The notes beneath the pieces are model-generated. The model was not told where the DNA came from. It worked only from the letters and a program-made list of their open reading frames with translations, and searched no databases. Positions 1-6,822 of a stretch of DNA of 16,822 nt are shown one piece after another. How positions within the stretch are numbered: position 1 is the stretch's first letter; every line of letters begins with the position of its first letter. The stretch is from Porphyromonadaceae bacterium (lineage in GTDB: Bacteria; Bacteroidota; Bacteroidia; Bacteroidales; Dysgonomonadaceae): contig DPAC01000150.1 in the NCBI GenBank assembly GCA_003517675.1, positions 1 through 16,822 of the forward strand. Reading direction: 5' to 3'. The translations under genes were made by a program, and so were the position numbers.

Positions 1-620
1 GCATCCTTCAAAATAGTTATGTCCGCAACTTCATTCGGATCAATTTGCGTAAAACTACGCTCTACGCCATCTACCATAACTAATGGAGCAGAACCTCCCG
101 TTGAAAGAGAAGCCACACCACGAACAAGAATCATAGGGTCGTCACTACCCGGTAAACCGGAATATTGCACAGTTGAAACCCCCGGCAGTTTACCTGCAAG
201 AGCATTACCCAATGATGCTGTTGGCGATTTTAAAATTTCAGTTCCACTTACATTGGAAACAGAACCCGTCACAGTCACTTTCTTTTGGCTACCATATGCC
301 ACAACAACGACTTCATCCAATAGCTCAGTGCTTTCTTCCATAACTATATTAAATGTTGTTTGATTTCCAACATTTATTTCTATAGTTTTGTAACCGATAC
401 TCGATATAACCAACACAGAATTATTGGAACTTACTTCCATAGAAAAATTTCCGTTTACATCAGTTACAGTACCGTTTGAAGTCCCTTTTTCTAGAATATT
501 AGCACCAATCACAGGAGACCTGTCTCTACTGTCGATAATAGTGCCTGATATTCTTCGCTGTTGGGCCATTAATTGAAAGCTCATAATAAGAGCCATACAC
601 AACACAAAAACGTTCTTCAT
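1..620 (-). CDS. SusC-like TonB-linked outer membrane receptor, N-terminal part
   Basis: This is the first 206 codons of a gene that runs off the left edge. SusC proteins are outer membrane beta-barrels that import oligosaccharides with a SusD lipoprotein, powered by TonB. I read from the ATG at 618-620. A signal peptide covers about residues 1-20 and ends in LMAQ. A carboxypeptidase-regulatory-like beta-sandwich follows at about 23-95 (SGTIID, PVIGANI, TVTDVNGNF). A TonB-box-like stretch LDEVVVVAYG lies at 101-110, and the plug starts near 115. The plug carries the family signatures LVRGVASL, PLVMVDGVER, IDPNEVADITILKD. The GH5 gene ends 27 bases upstream, so the two are probably co-transcribed. 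The barrel and any susD gene are outside the window. The family call is firm; the substrate is inferred only from the neighbouring GH5 enzyme. Confidence 0.93.
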   Translation of the reverse strand, partial: MKNVFVLCMALIMSFQLMAQQRRISGTIIDSRDRSPVIGANILEKGTSNGTVTDVNGNFSMEVSSNNSVLVISSIGYKTIEINVGNQTTFNIVMEESTELLDEVVVVAYGSQKKVTVTGSVSNVSGTEILKSPTASLGNALAGKLPGVSTVQYSGLPGSDDPMILVRGVASLSTGGSAPLVMVDGVERSFTQIDPNEVADITILKD

Positions 621-628
621 AAAATACT

Positions 629-640
629 AATTTATAAATT
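629..640. repeat. 12-bp AT palindrome in the GH5-susC gap
   Basis: AATTTATAAATT is a perfect 12-base palindrome in the very AT-rich 27-base gap between the GH5 stop and the susC start. It may be a weak RNA hairpin in front of the susC start, or only AT-rich chance. Confidence 0.25.
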
Positions 641-647
641 AAAAAAT

Positions 648-1646
648 TTATATTTTTTTTATCGCATCTCTCACAGTTATTCCCCACTCTTTTAAATCGT
701 TATCGCTCCAGCTCCCGTCTGAAGATGCCGAAGGTAACAACATGGAACACGTTTCATCTTTATCAGAAACCGACCAGGCCACCCAACTGATGCTGTTATC
801 AGCCATCCAATCCACCCATTTTTGCCACTCTACATAGTCTATAGGCCCATCTCCTGTAGCTTCCATTCCTGCACATTCTGACACAAAAAGCGGTAGCCCC
901 TTCGAAATGGCATAATCGCCCCTGTCACGTAGAAATTGATGATGGCTGGCTGCATAGAAATGGAGGGTATACATGATGTTGTCATATCCAGAGACCGGAT
1001 CGTCAGCAACAAGGTGGACATCCTGATCCCAATGCGGTGATCCCACTAGAATGATGTTCGACTTGTCTATCTCGCGAATGGCTTTGATGACTTCTTCGGA
1101 ATAGGCTTTTACATCTATCCACGAATCTTTTTCGGGTTCGTTGAAAATTTCGTAGATCACGTTGGGATAATCTTTGTATTTTTGTGCCATTTCTCGGAAA
1201 AATCCGACAGCTTCTTCCGTTCGAAGCGTATGACTGTGCCAGTCGATAATCACGTAAATCCCGTATTTGATAGCGGCATCAACCACGCGGGTGACACATT
1301 CGGTAGAAAATTGCGGATTACGGATGTATCCCTGGTCAGGGTCAACCCCCATTGCCGCACGTACTACAGTGCATTCCCAATCGTTCACAAATGTCCCGAC
1401 AGCCTTTTCATTGTAAAAACGGGGCCACCAGTTATGCCATCCGAAACTAACCCCTTTCAGCACAACTTTTTCTCCTCTTTCATTCAAGAGAAAACTACCG
1501 TCAACGGAAAGTTTTCCGTGTTTTTCAACAATTGTTTTCCTTGTAACAACTTTACCTTCATCTTCGCTTTTATTCTGACTAACACTACAGCATTGTAATA
1601 CAAGAAAAAAAAGGTAAAACGCTAAATTCAAAACATGTGTTTTCAT
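648..1646 (-). CDS. GH5 endoglucanase (GH5_2-like), lipoprotein
   Basis: Predicted retaining endo-beta-1,4-glucanase of glycoside hydrolase family 5, closest by eye to the Cel5A/GH5_2 type. The TIM barrel spans about residues 45-330 of 332. Recognisable blocks are LKGVSFGWH (63-71), VVRAAMG (94-100), YVIIDWHSH (131-139), VIYEIFNEP (163-171) with acid/base Glu170, LHFYAASHH (228-236), and FVSECAG (254-260) with nucleophile Glu257. The residue after the nucleophile is Cys where Cel5A-type enzymes usually have Trp. The N-terminus has a hydrophobic segment ending in LVLQCC, so it is probably a lipoprotein anchored at Cys19 or Cys20. I chose the ATG at 1644-1646, because a longer reading starts at TTG (1673) and would put nine extra residues before the signal peptide. 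It lies upstream of susC, as expected for a glycan-utilisation locus acting on cellulose or mixed beta-glucan oligomers. Confidence 0.92.
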   Translation of the reverse strand: MKTHVLNLAFYLFFLVLQCCSVSQNKSEDEGKVVTRKTIVEKHGKLSVDGSFLLNERGEKVVLKGVSFGWHNWWPRFYNEKAVGTFVNDWECTVVRAAMGVDPDQGYIRNPQFSTECVTRVVDAAIKYGIYVIIDWHSHTLRTEEAVGFFREMAQKYKDYPNVIYEIFNEPEKDSWIDVKAYSEEVIKAIREIDKSNIILVGSPHWDQDVHLVADDPVSGYDNIMYTLHFYAASHHQFLRDRGDYAISKGLPLFVSECAGMEATGDGPIDYVEWQKWVDWMADNSISWVAWSVSDKDETCSMLLPSASSDGSWSDNDLKEWGITVRDAIKKI

Positions 1647-1670
1647 ATTTTGTATCTTAATATCACGAGG

Positions 1671-1678
1671 CAAAATTA
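1671..1678 (-). promoter_or_regulatory. Candidate -7 promoter element for GH5-susC
   Basis: On the minus strand the octamer TAATTTTG matches the Bacteroidetes -7 consensus TAnnTTTG exactly and lies 24 bases before the GH5 ATG. I do not see a good TTTG -33 box at the usual 19-21 base spacing, which would fit a promoter needing an activator such as the nearby AraC protein. Confidence 0.4.
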
Positions 1679-1689
1679 GAACAGATTAT

Positions 1690-1923
1690 TTAGAATATAT
1701 ATGCATTATTTATCAAATAATGATACTTTCTTGCAAGAAAAGTAAAATTATCACCTTGGTTTTGTGAAGTTCTCCCTGAATTCGGAGTGCAATCTTTTTT
1801 CTTCTTAAAGATCCTGTTCAAATTGGTTAAGTTGGTAAACCCGAATTCGTAGCATATTTCGGAAAGTGGTTTCCTTTGTTCAACCCATACTCCCTTCCCA
1901 CTGGATTCTGACACTGAGAGCAA
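1690..1923 (-). pseudogene. Frameshifted remnant of an AraC-family regulator (second helix-turn-helix only)
   Basis: The reading frame encodes PLSEICYEFGFTNLTNLNRI followed by FKKKKDCTP. This closely matches the second helix-turn-helix of the intact AraC protein next door (SIGEICYDCGFNNLSNFNRI, FKKRKGCSP). After CTP the frame departs. In the shifted frame the expected tail NFRENFTKPR appears and then a TGA stop near 1760. Against the intact paralogue the DNA is four bases shorter at this point. The cupin-like sensor domain and first helix-turn-helix are missing, and the 20 or so residues before the match are degenerate. It is best read as the decayed 3' end of a duplicated or recombined regulator. 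A functional mini-protein of 77 residues is less likely, because half of the DNA-binding domain is absent. Confidence 0.8.
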
Positions 1924-1968
1924 GGCGCATCATTGGGATGACGTTGTCTTGCAGGGGTTGATTACATG

Positions 1969-2006
1969 AACATGGTATGTTTTTAACAACATGGTATTAT
2001 TTTAAC
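1969..2006. repeat. Two tandem 19-bp direct repeats, candidate regulator operator
   Basis: Unit 1 (1969-1987) and unit 2 (1988-2006) both begin AACATGGTAT and end TTTTAAC. They differ at two of 19 positions. AraC-family proteins typically bind direct repeats about two helical turns apart, so this could be an operator for the adjacent AraC regulator. No experimental link is visible, and the repeat could instead be a leftover of the regulator rearrangement. Confidence 0.6.
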
Positions 2007-2037
2007 TCTGTACACGAAAGAGAGAAGTGTTAAAAAA

Positions 2038-2928
2038 TCAGATGATCATTTTCGTTTTGCGATAATTCTCGCGGAAATTTTTAGGAGAGCATCCCTTCCT
2101 TTTCTTGAAGATTCTGTTAAAGTTTGAAAGGTTGTTGAAGCCGCAATCGTAGCAGATTTCACCAATGGAATTAGTAGTGTCGACCAGCAGACGGGTGGCA
2201 TTGCCCAGTCGAATATCGATGATATGATCGGAAACGGTCTTACCGGTACGGAGTTTGAAAAAACGACTCAGCGCTACCGGCGTCATGCCGACAACGCCAG
2301 CCAGATCTTCCAGCCGAATCTCTTCCCGATAGTGTTGATTGATATACTCATAGACCCTGCGCACCCTTCTACTGTCGGTATTGTCTTCAATGTGGGCAAA
2401 AGAGGAACTGGCGAGGGTACGGTAATTATCACACAGGGATAACTCATAGATGATGGTTAACAGTCTGATCACCGCATAAAAACCCGACTTCTCGACAGAA
2501 AGGTTGTCAAGCATGGGGTAAACTTTCATGATTGTCTCCATGGGAAAGTTAATCCCTTTCTGTGCATTGCTAAACATCTGCCGGATGCTACTAAACTGGT
2601 TCTTGTAGATAAGATTGCCGATAAAAAGCTCTTTTGAAAACTGAATGGTGATTTCCCGGATGTTTTTTGAGGTGCATTGGTGCTGTTCCCATACGTGTTC
2701 TAACTCCTCACCTGCGATAAGCGTAAGGTCGTATTTGCCGATAATTTCAACGGAGTCGCCTACAATTCGTCTTACTCCCTCGGCATTCTCAAGATAATTG
2801 ATTTCAAATTCGCTGTGGGAATGAAGAGGATAGTTAAACTCCGATTTCCTCCGGTCAGCAATATAAAAACAGTCCTTATCTGACAAAGGAATGATCTCAT
2901 GCAGGATATGGCTGTTGTGTTCGTTCAT
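2038..2928 (-). CDS. AraC-family transcriptional regulator with cupin-like sensor
   Basis: A 296-residue AraC/XylS-type regulator of standard length. The N-terminal half (about 15-100) looks like an AraC-type cupin sensor, with YPLHSHSEFEINYL (33-46) and a glycine-containing beta-rich stretch to about 80. The C-terminal DNA-binding domain starts near 188. Helix-turn-helix 1 is around 206-227 (LEDLAGVVGMTPVALSRFF) and helix-turn-helix 2 around 255-278 (IGEICYDCGFNNLSNFNRIF), followed by the family GCSPKNFREN motif. It lies upstream of, and in the same direction as, the GH5-susC genes, and so is the likely regulator of that locus. The start at ATG 2926-2928 is preceded by GAGGTG seven bases upstream, a Shine-Dalgarno-like site that is uncommon in this phylum. 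The tRNA gene ends only 40 bases upstream, with no clear terminator between them, so co-transcription is possible. Confidence 0.9.
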   Translation of the reverse strand: MNEHNSHILHEIIPLSDKDCFYIADRRKSEFNYPLHSHSEFEINYLENAEGVRRIVGDSVEIIGKYDLTLIAGEELEHVWEQHQCTSKNIREITIQFSKELFIGNLIYKNQFSSIRQMFSNAQKGINFPMETIMKVYPMLDNLSVEKSGFYAVIRLLTIIYELSLCDNYRTLASSSFAHIEDNTDSRRVRRVYEYINQHYREEIRLEDLAGVVGMTPVALSRFFKLRTGKTVSDHIIDIRLGNATRLLVDTTNSIGEICYDCGFNNLSNFNRIFKKRKGCSPKNFRENYRKTKMII

Positions 2929-2935
2929 ACGGGTT

Positions 2936-2941
2936 CACCTC
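2936..2941 (-). promoter_or_regulatory. Shine-Dalgarno-like site of the AraC gene
   Basis: On the minus strand GAGGTG lies seven bases before the AraC ATG. It is exactly complementary to CACCTC (2965-2970), the last acceptor base, the discriminator and the start of the 3' trailer of the upstream tRNA. The two could pair in a joint transcript. Confidence 0.4.
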
Positions 2942-2968
2942 TATTTAAACCCTTTTGATGAAAGGAGG

Positions 2969-3042
2969 TGGTCCCACTTGGGCTTGAACCAAGGACTCCC
3001 TGATTATGAGTCAGGTGCTCTAACCAACTGAGCTATGGGACC
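2969..3042 (-). tRNA. tRNA with CAU anticodon (Met or Ile2)
   Basis: The 74-nt cloverleaf folds fully. The acceptor stem is GGTCCCA/TGGGACC, the D arm GCTC/GAGC, the anticodon stem CCTGA/TCAGG with loop CTCATAA, the variable loop GAGTC, and the T stem CTTGG/CCAAG with TTCAAGC. The discriminator is A. The genome continues CCT, so the terminal CCA is not fully encoded and would be added enzymatically. It is not an initiator tRNA, because the first acceptor pair is a normal G-C match. A CAU anticodon can belong to elongator tRNA-Met or to tRNA-Ile2, where C34 is modified to lysidine, and I cannot decide between them by eye. Confidence 0.95.
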
Positions 3043-3048
3043 TTTTTT

Positions 3049-3066
3049 TGACCGCTAGCGTTCAAA
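3049..3066. repeat. Near-palindrome in the tRNA leader
   Basis: TTGACCGCTAGCGTTCAA is an 18-base near-perfect inverted repeat centred on CGCTAGCG. It lies at the expected 5' end of the tRNA precursor, where it could form a leader hairpin. Its function is unknown. Confidence 0.4.
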
Positions 3067-3074
3067 AGCGGGTG

Positions 3075-3106
3075 CAATGTTACCACTTTTTCGGCAAAAC
3101 ACCAAA
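3075..3106 (-). promoter_or_regulatory. Promoter of the CAU tRNA
   Basis: On the minus strand a perfect -33 TTTG (3103-3106) is followed after 20 bases by TAACATTG (3075-3082), which matches the -7 consensus TAnnTTTG at all but one position. The predicted start is about 25 bases before the tRNA. Spacing and both boxes fit the Bacteroidetes primary sigma factor well. Confidence 0.6.
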
Positions 3107-3190
3107 GGAAATTTTCGATATTATTTATCCGAACGGGATGATGCCTTTTTCTTAGCAATTTAGAATAACCCGGAATCTATCATCCGGTAT

Positions 3191-3751
3191 CTATACACTC
3201 TTTTTATCCATCATTTTTTTGAGGGCGTCAACGGCATTTTTCGATTTATATTTGACCGTCCTTTCGTTTATTTTCAATATTTCCGCGGTTTCCCTGATGG
3301 TATATCCGTCGCGGTAAAGCATCATGAAAATCTCTCCCATCTTATCCGGCATATCATTGAAAAAATCTGTAACAACAGATTCAAATTCTTTTATTTCGTA
3401 TTCCTCCGATACGTGCGTGTAGGACAGTTCATTTTCTAATTCCTCAAAGGATATTCTGCCGGCATCTGATAAAGTTTTGACATAGGGTGATTTTAAGAAA
3501 TCGAGCATTCGGTAGGTAAAATGATGAAGCAAAAACTTGTTGGCTGAGTCGTTGGCATCTGTTTTAATGATTCCCGGTTCCTCCCAAAACGTGATCCAAA
3601 AATACTGGGTGATTTCATTCGCCAGTTCCACATCACTCGTTTTTCGGAATGCCCATTCGTACAATAAGCGGTAATATTTATTGTAAAATATCGTAAAAGC
3701 ACCTTCATCTTTCTTTTGTGAGATCTCTTCTATTAATTCTTTGTCAGACAT
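3191..3751 (-). CDS. ECF-type RNA polymerase sigma factor
   Basis: A 186-residue extracytoplasmic-function sigma factor, the usual size for the family. Region 2 covers about 15-60 (AFTIFYNKYYRLLYEWAFRK, then ANEITQYFWITFWEEP). Region 4 covers about 125-180, with the helix-turn-helix YTIRETAEILKINERTVKYK at 150-169. I chose the ATG at 3749-3751. The longer readings from 3823 or 3775 add residues unlike the family, and a perfect -7 element sits at 3806-3813, which rules out a start at 3823. In Bacteroidetes such sigma factors usually precede a FecR-like anti-sigma gene and control a TonB receptor. Here no anti-sigma gene follows, and the next downstream gene is the tRNA. The TonB receptor at 4131 is divergent and is the most likely target, but this is inferred from position only. 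Confidence 0.85.
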   Translation of the reverse strand: MSDKELIEEISQKKDEGAFTIFYNKYYRLLYEWAFRKTSDVELANEITQYFWITFWEEPGIIKTDANDSANKFLLHHFTYRMLDFLKSPYVKTLSDAGRISFEELENELSYTHVSEEYEIKEFESVVTDFFNDMPDKMGEIFMMLYRDGYTIRETAEILKINERTVKYKSKNAVDALKKMMDKKSV

Positions 3752-3805
3752 AACTATAGCCTTATTGTCCGTCATCTGAAGTACAATTCTGTAAAAATGT
3801 TGATG

Positions 3806-3813
3806 CAAAGGTA
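3806..3813 (-). promoter_or_regulatory. Candidate -7 element for the sigma factor gene
   Basis: TACCTTTG on the minus strand matches TAnnTTTG exactly, 54 bases before the chosen ATG. A good -33 TTTG is not seen at the normal spacing. Confidence 0.4.
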
Positions 3814-4130
3814 AATCAATCATGTTTCATAACGGTTAAGAAGAAAATCTACCCTGTTAAACAAATCTAAATAAAACATCTTTTAAATAAAACAAAAAAA
3901 GTGTATGGACATACTGCATTGATATTCAATTCTATTTCTCGTCCGTAACAGGATCGAAATATAAATGTAATTTTTTTGTTGCCCCAAAAAAGAAGCCCAA
4001 AATCTTTTATTTAGTTAGAGGGAACATAACTCCCAAGAAAATATTTAATGTAAAAAGAATAAAAAATTGCGAATGAATTAATTCCTGAAAATCGGCACGA
4101 AATATAACTATTAACATAAAAATAAAAACT
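3814..4130. other. Divergent intergenic region between the sigma factor and TonB receptor genes
   Basis: This is a gene-free AT-rich stretch with several A and T runs. I see no full primary-sigma promoter toward the plus strand. TAATTTTT at 3968-3975 is only a near match to the -7 box and has no -33 box at proper spacing. The receptor may therefore use the ECF sigma factor or another regulator. No convincing hairpin, riboswitch or small ORF was found. Confidence 0.5.
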
Positions 4131-6800
4131 ATGACTCGATTGACGTTTAATTTCATTATTTTAGTAGGGATTGTCAGCATACTGTGTTCCCCGAACACAT
4201 TTGCTCAGTCTAATGGAAAAATTGTAGGTAAAGTAACTGAAGCGACATCCGGAACCCCTCTTATCGGCGCCAATGTTATACTGCTGAATACTTCGGAGGG
4301 CGCTTCAGCAGATTTGCAGGGAAATTATACCATTTCGGGGGTAGAGCCCGGAAACTATCAGATCAGTGCTTCCTACCTGGGATATGAGGAAGCGGTTTTG
4401 GAGATAACCGTTCAGGCCAACCAGGTTACGGTTGTTGACTTCGCTTTAAAGGAATCTGCAACAGAACTGAGCGGTGTCACTGTTTACGGTCAGCTGACAC
4501 GCGGACAGGCAAAAGCTCTGAACGAGCAAAAGAACGCGCCAAACATAAAAAATGTCGTTTCTTCCGAACAGTTCCTGCTTTTTCCTGACAGAAATGCAGC
4601 GGAAACAGTAGCCCGGATACCGGGTATATCCATTAGCTACGACCAGGGAGAAGGTGAACTGGTCCAGATCAGGGGTCTTGCCCCCCAGTACAATTCCCTT
4701 ACCGTAAACGGTCAACGCATTCCTGCACCAGACCCCGACCTGGGAAGAGCTGTGGGATTGGACCTGCTTAACCAGGATCTGATGGAAAACATTGTGGTGA
4801 CAAAAGCCCTGACTCCGGATATTGATGGTGATGCCATTGGAGGCAACATCAACTTTCAGATGAAACAGGCACCCGATGAGGGGATTCTTGTGGTCAATGC
4901 CGGCGGCGGGTACAATGCCCAGCATTCCTATTTTGATGAATACGGCAAAGACATCATGAACCTGTCGGGCTATGCCGGACAACGTTTCTTTGATAAAAAA
5001 CTCGGGGTTCTGTTTGCCGCAAGTTATTATAAAACCAACCGCGGTTCGTTGCTAAAAGAACTGGAATACGATGATATCACCATGACCGATCATATTTTTG
5101 CCCAGCATTCCAACGATTATGACGTCTTAAGGGAGCGGACCGGGTTTAACCTGAACACGGAATTTAAATTTGATCAGTTCAACAGAATATACGTGAATGC
5201 CAACTACAACAGGTATTTTGATAAAGAGATCAGACGTCTGAACGAATGGATCATCGATGATGAAGAGGAAACCAAAGAAACCAGGAACAGGGTCGAAGAT
5301 CAGTTTCTCACGAATGCCATGTTTGGTGGAAATCACAATTTCAACGGGATAAAACTTGATTATACCGGTAGCTGGATTAAAGCAAAAGAAGAAATGCCCG
5401 CAAGAACCTATTTCAGGTTCCAAAGGGATTTTGATTTCTCCGGTTACACAAACGATGAAATAAAAGAATTTAGCCCGAATACAAAATTTACCCAGGAAGA
5501 TGTACTCACGCTCAACCGGATCCGCGTCGACGATAACCTGAAGGAAGATGAGGATATATCGGGAATGTTCAATGTCGAAATTCCCTATTTTTTAACAGGT
5601 GAGAAAAGCACCATTAAGTTCGGGGGGAAATATACGGACAAAAGTGCGAAATATACCGCCCGCAGGCTCCAGCTGAGAAATTTTCCGGAAGCACATACGA
5701 TTGGTGAAGGAGAATTCGGCTTTATAAATGTTATCGTCGATCCGGACGATACGGGGTATCTGGGAGCAGAAAGAGCAGAATACCTGGATCAGTCGGACGA
5801 TAATTACGATGCAAACGAAACCGTGCTGGCCGCCTACGGCATGACAACCTTAAACCTGACTGACAAGCTTACGATACTGGCGGGGTTGCGTTATGAAAAT
5901 ACGCAAAATAAATACAAGACACTGGCCACCGAATCCGTCAATCAAGGGCAATCAGATGCCAGTTACTCAAATTTTTTACCCTCAGCCCATCTTACTTACC
6001 GGCTGAATGACAGGATGAACCTTCGGTTTGCCTACTCATCAGGTATTGCCCGCCCAGACTATGTAGCATTGGTCCCTTATGAGTTCAGGGACGATGATGC
6101 CCGGGAAATCAGCCAGGGAAATCCTGACCTCAAACCAACGACTTCCAACAACCTGGACCTCATGTTCGAAAGCTATAGCTCATCCCTGGGACTTTTCAGC
6201 GCGGGGATCTATTATAAAAAAATGACTGATATTATCCTGAATTCAACCCATACCGAAACATTGACGAATGAAGGAGGATCACAGGTCTATGAGATAACCA
6301 TGCCGGTTAACGGCGATGAAGATGCTACAGTTTATGGATTTGAACTTGCCCTGAATCGGCGACTTGATTTTCTCAACGTGCCTTTCCTGAACTATTTCAG
6401 CATTTACGCCAATTACACCTATACAAAAGCTGAATTAAAAGTTGACGGAAGAAACGTACCGATGGGATACAGTCCGGAAAATATCGCAAACCTGGCATTG
6501 ATGTATGATAATCCGAAAATTGGCTTGTCGTTCGTTATTTCGAATAATTTCAGGGACGATATCCTGCAAAGTGTGGGTGACGATCAATATACCGATTCCT
6601 ATTTTAAGCAGGAATATCATCTTGATTTATCGGTGAAGCAAAAAATAACGAACCATCTGTCTGCATTCCTCCAGCTTAACAACCTGACGGATCAGCAGGA
6701 ACAACAAATTTACGGAAAACCATCAGCCGATTATGCCAAGCTTCAGCAATGGGCAAAATTTGGCAGATACGGTACTTTAGGGCTCTCTTTTAAACTTTAA
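4131..6800 (+). CDS. TonB-dependent outer membrane receptor (non-SusC type)
   Basis: An 889-residue receptor. A signal peptide covers residues 1-25 and ends NTFAQ. A carboxypeptidase-regulatory-like domain lies at about 30-110 (GKVTEATSGTPLIGANVILL, GNYTISGV). A TonB-box-like LSGVTVYG is at 113-120. The plug spans about 138-245 (AAETVARIPGISI, VQIRGLAPQYNSLTVNGQR, ITVN-type core, IDGDAIGGNINFQMK). A beta-barrel follows and ends in a phenylalanine-rich last strand (GLSFKL). The plug resembles the TonB receptors common in Xanthomonas and Caulobacter more than SusC, and no SusD gene is adjacent. It lacks the extra N-terminal signalling domain (STN) found in FecA-like transducers, so it probably does not signal to a sigma factor directly. 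The next gene starts 22 bases downstream, so the two are almost certainly co-transcribed. The ligand is unknown. Confidence 0.93.
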   Translation: MTRLTFNFIILVGIVSILCSPNTFAQSNGKIVGKVTEATSGTPLIGANVILLNTSEGASADLQGNYTISGVEPGNYQISASYLGYEEAVLEITVQANQVTVVDFALKESATELSGVTVYGQLTRGQAKALNEQKNAPNIKNVVSSEQFLLFPDRNAAETVARIPGISISYDQGEGELVQIRGLAPQYNSLTVNGQRIPAPDPDLGRAVGLDLLNQDLMENIVVTKALTPDIDGDAIGGNINFQMKQAPDEGILVVNAGGGYNAQHSYFDEYGKDIMNLSGYAGQRFFDKKLGVLFAASYYKTNRGSLLKELEYDDITMTDHIFAQHSNDYDVLRERTGFNLNTEFKFDQFNRIYVNANYNRYFDKEIRRLNEWIIDDEEETKETRNRVEDQFLTNAMFGGNHNFNGIKLDYTGSWIKAKEEMPARTYFRFQRDFDFSGYTNDEIKEFSPNTKFTQEDVLTLNRIRVDDNLKEDEDISGMFNVEIPYFLTGEKSTIKFGGKYTDKSAKYTARRLQLRNFPEAHTIGEGEFGFINVIVDPDDTGYLGAERAEYLDQSDDNYDANETVLAAYGMTTLNLTDKLTILAGLRYENTQNKYKTLATESVNQGQSDASYSNFLPSAHLTYRLNDRMNLRFAYSSGIARPDYVALVPYEFRDDDAREISQGNPDLKPTTSNNLDLMFESYSSSLGLFSAGIYYKKMTDIILNSTHTETLTNEGGSQVYEITMPVNGDEDATVYGFELALNRRLDFLNVPFLNYFSIYANYTYTKAELKVDGRNVPMGYSPENIANLALMYDNPKIGLSFVISNNFRDDILQSVGDDQYTDSYFKQEYHLDLSVKQKITNHLSAFLQLNNLTDQQEQQIYGKPSADYAKLQQWAKFGRYGTLGLSFKL

Positions 6801-6822
6801 CGATTTCTAAAATATCTGTTGT

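Noticed and set aside
19..363. A 114-codon plus-strand frame at the left edge
   Set aside because: It is antisense to the SusC-like gene, whose minus-strand translation shows clear family motifs.
1690..1923. A genuine small DNA-binding protein
   Set aside because: It has only half of an AraC DNA-binding domain, a frameshift in the last motif, and a tail without similarity to the family.
3968..3975. TAATTTTT as the promoter -7 box of the TonB receptor gene
   Set aside because: It lacks the final G, sits about 160 bases upstream of the start, and has no -33 box at normal spacing.
4446..4982. A 178-codon minus-strand open frame inside the TonB receptor gene
   Set aside because: It is a shadow of the receptor frame with no recognisable domain or promoter.
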